Shown here: positions 24,301 through 36,300 of the stretch, piece after piece
Layout: every line of letters begins with the position of its first letter
Position numbering within the stretch: position 1 is the stretch's first letter
Assembly: GCF_932526225.1 (NCBI RefSeq)
Contig: NC_064044.1
Span: 6,350,747 to 6,414,746 of the forward strand
Length of the DNA: 64,000 nucleotides
DNA from: Nematostella vectensis
Lineage: Eukaryota > Cnidaria > Anthozoa > Actiniaria > Edwardsiidae
Direction of reading: 5' to 3'
Program-made: the position numbers and the translations under genes
The notes under the pieces: model-generated
The model's database searches: none
Told to the model about the DNA's origin: nothing
Seen by the model: the letters and a program-made list of their open reading frames with translations, nothing else

Positions 24301-27300
24301 GGAGCTTATTTTCTGTGATAAAGATAAAAATAAATACTATAGTTGTCTTAGTCTTTGCATTTTTCATTTAAGTAAACGTACAGCATCTACTTTAAAAAAG
24401 TTGTTTTCAAGTCAACTCGAGATAAACGCACCACAATATTGTATTTATCTGACAGATCAAAAGCCATTAAGTATAACTGGGCTGTTTTACAAAGCCCCGT
24501 CCAAACTGCGCCAGCACCTGCCAGCATTGCTGGCGAATTCTTGCTCGACTGACCACAAGACAAAGGAAATGTCAGAAAGTCCATTTCCCATTTTAACATT
24601 TCCCTTGTCCTATAGTCAGTCAACCGAAAATTCGCCAGCAATGCTGGCAAGTGCTGGCACAGTTTGCACGGGGCTTAATTCCACATAATTTTAATTGTTT
24701 TCAAGCTTTCACTCTTTTGCGTGCTAGTGCCCGGGGCTAATTGCCGGGTCTGTGGGTGTCCCAGGCTCCCTAGTCTGTAAAACAAAACTTGACACTACGC
24801 ATCGTGAGACGGCTCACGCTTTCCATGATACTCAGCCTCCTTCCCAAGGCTGGTCCAATTAACGTTCTTAAAGAGGCTTTTACTTTACGATTCTAGGCAC
24901 GTTTCTCACAAATTGGGGATGTTAAGTAGTCTCGTATATTAAACGTCCAACGAAAGAAAAGAATTAATAACATGTAAGACTTAAAACATTGAAGACGACT
25001 TGAACCCCCTGAAGTCGACATTGAAGATTGCTTACCCCATTGAAGACGACGAACCGCCTAAAGTCTGTCCCTTATTACTCTTTAAAAACTAAATTCCATT
25101 CCACTAAATTCCATAAGGGGGAGGGGGAGGGAGGGAGTTTTTTATGCCTTTGCAGCATCTCCACGTTACGTTTATTGTAGGATTTGGCTACATACCAGAG
25201 TGATCTAGCTTATGATTTTGAGTTTTGTCTACAAATAGCACGTCTATTGAGAACCAAAAGTGGACTTTCGGCCGTTGTGGGGAGGGGGGGGGGGGGGGTG
25301 CGTCCGCACCCTCCCCCCCTGGGTACGGGCCTGATCTTATATCCACGAGTACTGGAATCTCACAGAAATAACTACGAGATTCTTAGTCTCTTTACATTTT
25401 AGGGATTAATGTTACTCTTCTCGGTAAAGGTTTTTTTGTTAAACACTCAGCCAAAAAAGCACCGAATAAGCCATTCAAATATCTTAAGTATCCGAACTAC
25501 TGTTACAGCACATATATTATATAAAACACTTATTTTATGAGGCTAGAATTTTGTAAAGACTGTATGTGGACAAAACGACTCTACCTGTGGACGAACTGGG
25601 TGTAGACGAAACGTTATGATTGTGGTTTTGGTGATAATTGTGAGACTTTGCTGTTGTCCTTATGGATATTTAAAGCCGCATTGTCACCAGTTCACTTCCT
25701 GAGGTCCGACGGAAACCTCGGACAAAAGAATCTATTAGAATCCGCGCTATTTAACATGCCATCCGCTCTAAATTATCAATCACATCCTCGAAGAACTTGC
25801 AAAAGACACACTGCTTTCAATATTTTGAGATATTTTTCGCGTTTTCTGTTGAAAATCATGTTACGTAATCGACCGGAAGTAAACTGGTGACGATGCGGCT
25901 TAAATCACATTTACTTAAATACACAGAGGGCCAGATCTGTTCGCTGCTGCTGATGATGATGCAAAAGAAGGTGATGATGCCGGGGAAGGTACGTCTGACG
26001 GTAGGAGGGATGGGAATAGCAGACAAGACGGTCACAGGAAACAGAAGACAGCACAGCAGGTAACTGAGATGCGTGTAGTCATGACCGTGGAGTTATGAGC
26101 TTGTGGTTATGAGTGTGTAGTCATTACCGTGTAGTCATGTGCGTGTAGTTATGAGCGTGTAGTTATGAGCGTGTAGTTATGACCATATAGTCATGACCGT
26201 GGATTTATGAGCGTGTAGTTATGACCGTGTAGTTATGACCGTGTAGTTATGAGCGTGTAGTTATGAGCGTGTAGTCATGAGCCTGTAGTTGTGACCATAT
26301 AGTCATGAGCTTCAATACGAATGTATGTATTTTTGGTTGTGGTGCGCTCCTGAGGAACAGATGTCTTTCGAGAGTTCTCAGTTATTTTTCTACAAATAAA
26401 AAAGTTTATGCACCTGTAAAAAACGACCTCAAGTTGCTTATGGTTCATGTTCTTCTGTATTTTTTTGTTGACCTGCCATTTGGCAGTTTCCTATCTCGTA
26501 ACCTTGTATTTTCAGATTGCTGGTGAAAAATGCGTCCAACAACTTCTCGAGGCCGTGGATGGGTCTACCTACTCATTCAGGTAAGCACGAGCTACCGTTT
26601 ACTTATTAGATAAGGCTCATAACGGATATGAATATATTTTGTGACAAAAATGTGTCACTTGAGTCGGCGCATAGCCGTGATGCTGTCGTTCCTAACTACC
26701 TGATAAAGGTCTCTGTTACTTCTTTTACCGCAGCGATGCGCTCCCAATCCTAAGCTTCTTTGAAACGAGAGCTATTAAACAAACAACGGTGTTCAGAGGT
26801 CCACTGGAGATTGGGTCTTCACTCAAAATAAACGTCCATGGATATAACAGAGTGAGTACATTTCCACAGATTTCTTGGAATTTCCCATGAACCTAACTAT
26901 GACCAATTGATGGGTATAACGGTTAGTACCCTTGCATTAATTGCTTAGAATTTCTTGGAATTTCCCATGAACCTTTCTTACATCAATTGATGGATATAAC
27001 AGGGTAAGTATACTTTAAAATTCGTGGAATTCACCATGAGCGTAACTATGATCAATTGATGGGTAAAACGGTTAGTACCCTCGCATAAATTTCTAAGAAT
27101 TTCTTGGAATTTCCCATGAACCTTACTTACATCAATTGATGGGTATAACGGTTAGTACCCTCGCATAAATTTCTTAGAATTTCTTGGAATTTCCCATGAA
27201 CCTTACTTACATCAATTGATGGATAAAACAGGGTAAGTATACTTTAATATTCTTGGAATTCACCATGAGCTTAACTATGATCGATTGATGGGTATAACGG

Positions 27301-30300
27301 TTAGTACCCTTGCATTAATTGCTTAGAATTTCTTGGAATTCCCCATGAACCTTTCTTACATCAATTGATGGATATAACAGGGTAAGTATACTTTAAAATT
27401 AGTGGAATTCACCATGAGCGTAACTATGATCAATTGATGGGTAAAACGGTTAGTACCCTCCCATAAATTTCTAAGAATTTCTTGGAATTTCCCATGAACC
27501 TTACTTACATCAATTGATGGGTATAACGGTTAGTACCCTCGCATAAATTTCTTAGAATTTCTTGGAATTTCCCATGAACTTTACTCACATCAATTGATGG
27601 ATAAAACAGGGTAAGTATACTTTAATATTCTTGGAATTCACCATGAGCGTAACTATGATCAATTGATGGGTATAACGGTTAGTACCCTTGCATTAATTGC
27701 TTAGAATTTCTTGGAATTTCCCATGAACCTTTCTTACATCAATTGATGGATATAACAGGGTAAGTATACTTTAAAAATTCGTGGAATTCACCATGAGCGT
27801 AACTATGATCAATTAGTGGTAATAATGGTTAGTACCCTCGCATAAATTTCTTAGAATTTCTTGGAATTTCCCATGAACCTTACTAAGATCAATTGATGGA
27901 TATAACAGGGTCGTGGAGCTCCTACATAGATATTTTCTTGTTGAGGGTCCTTGAAGGAGGGCAGCTATATTTGTTATACATTGCCCTCCCTTTTTCTAAC
28001 ACGATGGAATCATTACGGACGGTTCTTTTTTATATAGTAATATATAGTATTTTTTATATATTGTTTCTGTTTGCCTCTAGGTACGAGAAGAGAAGTTAGC
28101 ATCCTGGAAGAAGTTATCCGCCATAGCGCAGGCATCGCCCAACTCCGATTCTATGGAAGTGACAATGGAACGAACTTACCATCGCAATGACGAAGATCAG
28201 ACAGAGATCGAAAAGGAGAATGTCGCACAAGGTAAGCTTAACCCAAATACTTCGAGACGGAATTGAATGGAATTGAAGCCTATCCTAATTACAGGGCCAT
28301 AACCATTACTTTGGGATTTCAAGGAAACTAAGCTTTATCCCAAATGTTGTCTTACCATACTATACCATTTTTTCCAGAGTTTATTGAAGCGCGATTATCA
28401 AAAAGATACACTATCTTATTTTTTTTTTTCAACTGTTTTACAGTTACGGAAATCGCACTAACTTTTCGAATTTAATCTGACAGGGTACCGCTACGGCAAG
28501 ACGATAGTGCCTTTAACAAAGATTGACAAGGAAGGCATGAAACTAGAAACGGAGAAGTGCCTATCTGTCCTTGGATTCAGTCACAAGGATAACGTATGTG
28601 TGTAGCATAACCTCAACAAAACGAGACTCAAAATATAAATAACAATTACTATTTCTGGTACTGCCAACAGTAAATATGTTGGGCGCCGATGGATTATTTT
28701 TCATTTATTAGAGGCAGATAATAGAGACCTTAAGCAACGTCGATAGCAGCACGTGAAAATGCATTCTGTCTGATAAATTTTAGCTGTTTTCACCAAACCA
28801 CGACGTGAAAACTACAAGTTTCACGGTCAATTGAGGACGCGCACGTTTGCTCTGTAAACCCCTCTACCTAGGTTCGCTACTTTAAAAATGATGTCCTTAG
28901 TTTATTTTTATTTGTTTTGACTATAATGTTTTGCTTATTCTATTGCAATTAAATTTGAATTGATCGCCAAGCGCGAACGCATCAGTCTCGATCTCGTTGC
29001 CCTAGCCGTCGTCGTCGTCCTTGCTTAAGGTCCCTAATGAGCATCCTATAACATATGAATGTGGTTTTCTTTGTGCAGGCTTTCAATTTTGATGCAATTT
29101 TCGGTAAAGTTTATCCCCAGTCACCTTGTCACTACGGACAAAAGACGTATATCTATTTCCTTGCTCCACAGATCAAAAGACATCACTACATCGGCGAAAA
29201 TGTTACCGCCTTCACAGCTCAGCCTGAAGACGAGGTATGTTATGTGAAAACTCACTTGGTTAAGGTATGCTATGACGAGGTACGTTATGTGAAAACTCTC
29301 TTGGGTAAATATGCTATGACGAGGTATGTTATTTGAAAACTCTCTTGGGTAAGGTATGCTATGACGAGGTATGTTATGTGAAAACTCTCTTGGGTAAGGT
29401 ATGCTATGACGAGGTATGTTATGTGAAAACTCTCCTGCGTAAGGTATGCTATGACGAGGTATGTTATGTGAAAACTCTCTTGGGTAAGGTATGCTATGAC
29501 GAGGTATGTTATGTGAAAACTCTCTTGGGTAAGGCATGCTATGACGAGGTATGTTATGTGAAAACTCTCTTGGGTAAGGTATGCTATGACGAGGTATGTT
29601 ATGTGAAAACTCTCTTGGGAAGGATAAGCTATGACGAGGTATGTTATGTGAAAACTCTCTTGGGTAAGATATGCTATGACGAGGTATGTTATGTGAAAAC
29701 TCTCTTGGGTAAGGTATGCTATGACGAGGTATGTTATGTGAAAACTCTCTTGGGTAAGGTATGCTATGACGAGGTATGTTATGTGAAAACTCTCTTGGGT
29801 AAGGTATTCTATGACGAGGTATGTTATGTGAAAACTCTCTTGGGAAGGATAAGCTATGACGAGGTATGTTATGTGAAAACTCTCTTGGGTAAGATATGCT
29901 ATGACGAGGTATGTTATGTGAAAACTCTCTTGGGTAGGGTATGCTATGAAGAGGTATGTTATGTGAACACTTTCTTGGGTAAGGTATGCTATTGCGGATT
30001 TCTCTAGAGGTGGGTCAGTGTTCATTTCAATTTTAAGACGTCCACTAAGAGCCCACGTTTTAAAGTCAGTATTGTGCGATTGGCAGAGACTAGATAATGA
30101 CTGGAAGTTACTTGCTACCCTTGTTGCCACCTGAAGAATCCTTCTCCTTTGTTTGCCTTCCCTTTACCAATAGTTTGCTTTCCATCCCTCCCAATAGTTT
30201 TTTTTTTACATCGTATACCATTATCTGCCGTTTACACTTTGTTTTCCCTCTTTTTGCCATTATCTTTCCTGCTTCCCTTTGTTCCAGTTACACGCCATTG

Positions 30301-33300
30301 ACAATTACTTGCCGTCTCCCCTTCCCCTCTCTTTGCCCTCTCTATGCCATTACCTGCCATCTGCCCTTTGTTATACCCTTCATACCATCATGAGCTGTAC
30401 GTGTCTTCCTCCCTCAGCATGCCTCTATAGCGTTATCAGCGTTCATCAACGCTATGCACCGATCAGATACTGTGGCTATTGTCAGGTACTGCTTCCGAAA
30501 GAACGCAGCGCCAAAGCTAGGATTCCTTTCTCCCCACATCAAGGAAGAATACGAGGTTAGTAATAATTCACTTTGAGCGTTTTTCCTTTCTGTATCTAGT
30601 TGGTTTACTCTGTACAATTTCAAAGCTAAAGTATACGCATAAAGCTTGTACACAAACTTCAAATCCTTAAAGTACATTTTCTCAATCCGTTTTCTCAACC
30701 ACGTTACTTTAAGTATTGTATTCACCAGAAAGGTCATTGAAAAAAATTGTACGGTTACTTATGTGTTTCCGCATGATTGTGACTGTTTCAAAAATAACTC
30801 TAAAACCACACCACTCCTCGTACTCTTGCCGTACAAGTACCCAAAAAAGGTCAAGCAGATTTACATTTGCTTGTCTTATGGCTGATGTACTCAATGAGCA
30901 TATTATTGAAAGATTTCTTATCTACTATCGTCTTATCTAGTGTTTGTTGTTCACGGCTTTTCCTTTCGCGGAAGACTTGCGGCATTTCTCATTCGCTTCC
31001 CTTGATGGTAACAAGAAACTCCAGCCAACAGGTTAGTACCATCTCCATCGATTTATCAATGCATGAGCAAGCAGACAGTTCAGCAAGCAAAGAGGCCGTG
31101 ACGGGGGTCATGGCATTTAACCCTCGTTTTGCCACCTCGCAAACAGTAACTTTCGTAATAGGACCGCTCTAGCTATGTACACATTCTCACAATGTTGACT
31201 GTTCTGTATTGGTATGGCCACGGGGTGGTAGAGTAATTTTTTTCGGTTTCAGACAATGATAATCTGCAAAATCTTCTTCTCCAAACCTATTTTCTTTATA
31301 AATGCGCAATCATAGGATTTTAGAGAACATACAGCCTCTCTAAATCGGAAAGTACCTTTTCCAAGGCGAGATTAATGGCTATTTAGTACACCTGTATAGA
31401 TGGATGTTTGTTCCGCTTTACAGTAAAATGACCTAAAACGCCCCCTATCTAAAGAACGCCTCTGATCTAATGAACGCTCCCCCCTAAGCTTATAAGTTTG
31501 CAATGAACGCCCCTCTCTATCAAACGCCTCCCCTCCCCTCCTCCGCTCCCTTCCCTGCAAGTATAAAAACAAACGACATCATTGCATTCGCCGCACGGTA
31601 AACGCTTGCTACGCAGGCTATAATTTAAAGTGATCCGGGCTGAGACTAGAACCCCACTGCAATTGGGCAGGGCCGTATCCAGCATGAGGCACGTGAGGCA
31701 CTCGCCTCGGTAAAATTTTGATGTTTAGTGTTTCACAATTGAAAAGTATGAGATAAAACACCTGCTTTTGTTGGATTTATCATCCAGTGGCTAACTTTGC
31801 CTCGGTAAAATTGTAATTCTGGTTACACGCCTGTTGGGTTTGTTATATTTTCATAGTTTGTAAACAACGCCCCCTTCTAATAAACGCCTCTTATCTAATG
31901 AACGCCCCCCCTCGGACCGTCGAAATTTAATAAACGCTCTGGGTGTTTATTAGGTCATTTACGGTATTCCAACTGTTTCTGAGCTTTTCAAAATGAGGTC
32001 AAGGTTAATCCTTAACCATTAGAAGGCCTCTTGAATTACAATATTCTTTTTTTTTTTGTATTTTAGAAGACCAACTTCGTGCTATAGATGATTTGATCAC
32101 CGTCATGGATTTGAGTAAAGCGCAGAGGTTTGTTGACATAATTCCCTTGAAAACTTGAGTATTAACCCTAAAGGGGTCAGTACCAATGGGACCAGGTCCC
32201 ATGCGAGTAATGCGCCTAATTTTGTGGTTGCAATGTAAGTGTTGTCCAGCAGTATTTTTCCCGCGTGATTTTTTCGCGGTCCAATCACGTGATCCTCGGG
32301 CATGGTATAGATGCCATTACCGCTGACTAGTTTGTGTGTTTTATCACAGGGATGAGTATGGTGAAGCAACAGAAGCGCTAAAACCCAAGTGCACCTTTAA
32401 TCCGACCAGACAGAGGGTCTTCCAGGTATGTATGAAGGCCAAAGTACACCTTGTAATCTGACCAGTCAGAGGGTTTCCAGGTATGTTAGAAGGCCAAATT
32501 ACACCTTGTAATTCGACCAGAGGGTCTTCCAGGTATGAATAAAGGCCAAAGTAACCATGTAATCCGACCAGACATAGGGTCGTCCAGGTATGTATGAAGG
32601 CTAAAGTACACCTTGTAGTCCGACCAGACATAGGGTCGTCCAATAATGTATGAAGGCCAAAGTACACCTTGTAGTCCGACCAGACATAGGGTCGTCCAAT
32701 TATGTATGAAGGCCAAAGTACACCTTGTAGTCCGACCAGACATAGGGTCGTCCAATTATGTATGAAGGCCAAAGTACACCTTGTAATCCGACCAGATAGA
32801 GGGTCGTCCAGGTATTTAAAAGGCCATAGAACAACTCGTTCTAATCCGACATGGCCAAATCTTAGTAGTCTAAATTGAGAATGCTATGTAATATCCTAGA
32901 CAGGCGTTTGCACGCTTGTTGCAAAACAAAAAGCAAACAAAAAGCATTAAATAATGGGTTAGAAACCAACGAAAATCCTCAATATTTAATTTTCTCCCCA
33001 TTATTTAATTTACTTAACGTAAATAAAAAGAAAAATATTTATTTCTGCGAAATGCGCTCGCTGAATTAACGGTGACATATCTCTTCAACCTTGCACTTAT
33101 ATTTTGTTGTTTTCCAGTGTATCCAGCACCGAGCTCTTCACCCTAACGACCCATCGCTTCCCAGTTTAGAACCTGTTATTGCAAGGTATTCTTCAGGCTG
33201 TGGCGACCCATGTGGCCATGGGAAGGGTGGGCTAACCTGCTTATTAAAGCCGCATTGTCACCAGTTTACTTCCGGTCGATTACGTAACAATATCCTATGA

Positions 33301-36300
33301 TTTTTAACGGAAAACGCGAAAAATATTTCAAAATATTGAAAGCAGTTTGTTTATTGGAAGTTTCTTTGGGGATGTGGTTGATAATTTAGAGCGGATGGCC
33401 TGTTAAATATCTCGGATTCTAATAGATTCTTTTAACTGTTGAGGTTTTAGTCGGACCTCCGGAAGTAAACTGGTGATAATGCGGCTTTAAGGTTTCATAT
33501 GTAAGAGCATAGAAGTGGTATGCCAATAATGGGAGTAAGCACGCAGCTGCTTTGTTTCCTATTATCTTTGTTCTACAAAGGAGTTGTTTTGTCTCTATTC
33601 TTCTCGTTCTTTATGTCGATGTGCGGATATTGTTCATTTGCCCAATCAAATTGCAGCTTGTAAGAGCTGCGTACTGACCCAATCATGGTGTCATCCTTCC
33701 ATTTGTTTTCAGTTATCTCGAACCAAGTGCCGAGTTTCTGTCAGTGCGCGAACCACAGTGCCTACGAGTGAAGGTATAAGACGAATACGGGTAACGATTG
33801 ATTCACTTTAAATGGAAATGAAGTGTCTAGTGTTTATATAGCGCAAATCATCATCAGAAGACATGATCAAATGGGCTTCACGACTGACATAACTCGTCAG
33901 TTTCTAGTAACGGGCTCTACTCCATGCAGTGTTGGCTAGTCCACTGTCACTTAAAGCCGGAGGTCCGACGGAAACCTCAACCGTTAAAAGACAAAAGAAT
34001 CTATTAGAATCCGAGATATTTAACAGGCCATCCACTCTAAATTATCAGTCACATCCTCGAAGAAACTTCCAATAGACACATACTGCTTTCAATATTTTGA
34101 AATATTTTTTTTGCGTTTTCTGTTAAAAATCATCGGAGATTGTTACGTTATCGACCGGAAGTAAACTGGTGACAATGTGGCTTTAAGATGGTCACACGGA
34201 CCAGCCTCCCCCGATATAGGTTAATAAAGTACGGCGGGGAAGGGGGCCTCCGACTTAACGTCTTTAACCAAGAACACGAGGAATTCCAAGTTCCCGATGT
34301 AGAGCGCCAGGTTTTACACCTATGAAAAAGAATGACCTTAGCCCTGTCCTCTTCCTTGAGAGACAAACCCGTACCACTTGGCTATCAGTCTCAATCTGCA
34401 GGTTCATGCTCTATTTCCCCTCTTAATTAAACAGCCTCTGCCAGCCGCCATTTTGACATCCTAGCAAAGTACCAAGTACGTTGTTTTTGGATTGCTGTCT
34501 AGAGATTTGAGCACATTATGTGCCTTCCAATATTAAATGAAAAAAATAACAAAGGCGTGGCTGTAGAGGGCTCTTTAAAGCCCCCATGTTGTGAAGATTA
34601 TACTATCATGGCTTGTAGTGGTAATGAGTAATCCTCTGATGAAATACCTTTCTTTTTGAAGGATTATTTCCCACTCGAAAAAGTTGAGCGCAAAAAGGCA
34701 AAGGAGTCAGCAGCAGAGATCTTTAAATCCAAGTAAGAAACTTTCACGCCCGATGATATATGTAGGTTATTACTTAGAACACTAAAATTCAAAGATTTCT
34801 TACTTGTGTTTCCGGGTCCTATTTGTATTAATACTATTTTTAAAATATTTTATATTGTTTGATTCGGGTAAGATCTCTTCACTCGGTGGGAATTTGTAAG
34901 CGGTGAAGAGCGAAAATTCTTACACCTTGGGTGTTAGAATTCGTTTTTTTATACAAACAATGCTTTTGAAAATCTCTAAACAATCTACCATAGTGGAAAA
35001 GAACCTAGGATACCAATTCAAAGGTGTATTGAATCCCATTTATGTGCTGTCATCCGTGCCATATATTGTCCGCTTCAGTCATTTTCTTGTATGTTTGGCC
35101 GGTAGACGCTGTTTAAATCATAAATTTCACGTAGGCTGGCAGAAATTCTTATTCATTTTCGGCTTTCGTGGCAGCCATTTTGAATAGGAGACACTGAACT
35201 TGTATCACCACAGGCATGCTGGACCATACGCCCCAGTCGTTCATAGTAGTCCAGTAAATCTATGAAATCTGTATGGCCCAGGTGGAACTTATTGCAATAG
35301 AATTTCTCTCAGCGGATTTTGAACAAGTGATACAACCTATTTAACATACTAAAAGTCCCCAAAAATCTCTTTGGTGGAACATCCTGAAATTTATGATTTT
35401 TTCCATTTCGGAGCAAAACCACAGGGTGCCCGCGTCGGTAAAACGGAAAAATAATAAAAACACGTCTCAATCAGTACATTGAAAAGGCCATTGGTCAAAG
35501 TTGATTAAAGACAATGTTTGGATATCGAAACAAAGCAAATTGCCCCTTTTTAACATCTTTTTTTCCAATATTTCTGTATATTTAAACCACAGGGTACCCG
35601 CGCCGAAAACCCTGAAAAAAATTGAAAATACAAGTCTGAATCAGAAAATTTCAAAGGTCATTGGCCAAAATTGATTTAAGACACAATTTTAGTATCGAAA
35701 TAAAGCAACCTGTCCATGTTTTAATTTTATTTCAAATATTTTCTCCACAAATGTATTTATGCATTCTTCGCACTCGCGTCAGTGACTGAAATTTGTCTAG
35801 AAAACAAACTTGTAATACAGCGGTTATCTGGAACACTTTTGTAATTTCTTGAGGTTTTACACCAGCCTAGAGAAAGCTACTTACACTTCTAGCTCTAGCT
35901 CGATTAGTCCAGAATTGTGACAAGTCTGACCTTTACTCTTTCCCAACGTCGCACTACAGTCTAGACCATTCTTCTTGCAGGTTCATCTTCTGGTGCTGCA
36001 ATCCGATTAGCATTTGTATCGCATTATATTTATCAGCGATCCTTGGGGGATGGTCCAGTGCGGACAGACTTGCCTCCAACACACGGATCGCTGCTAGAAA
36101 TGGTGCGGTGCAAATGCACAAATTGGATTGCATTTGCTTTCTTTAGGCTGTAGTAAAACCTCAAAAAACACAAAAGTGTACTGATTACTAGAACAGTCTT
36201 TGTTGTCTAATAAGCTTTATTAGACAACAAAGATTACCAATGGGGTCATACGTAAACGGGAACAGGGTCCATGCAGGACGTACTCCCAAACAAACAAATA

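Larger units (their letters stand above)
22235..25669. other. XRCC5 intron 6 remainder, transposon fragments only
   Basis: Apart from the MITEs at 23004-23270 and 24494-24674, and the interspersed repeat at 25140-25340 (G-tract at 25283-25300, then a transposon end GGGTACGGGCCTGA), I see no exon. AATAAA-type motifs are common but cannot be tied to the GPCR. Confidence 0.5.

Noticed and set aside
25556-25625. GGACGAAC and AGACGAAACG as another hammerhead
   Set aside because: GAAAC is present but there is no CUGANGA box, no stem II and no cleavage triplet in the right order.
25981-25994. Strong donor-like GGAAG/GTACGT inside XRCC5 exon 7
   Set aside because: Using it would leave phase 1 and break the join to exon 8. 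The donor at 26060 keeps frame.
29121-30130. 138-281-codon frames with HITYLVIAYLTQESF or VCYVKTLLGK units
   Set aside because: Read-through of the 45-bp exon 12-edge array, which is open because 45 is divisible by 3.
32344-32772. Minus-strand frame of 142 codons with CLVGL repeats
   Set aside because: Antisense reading of the exon 16-edge minisatellite.
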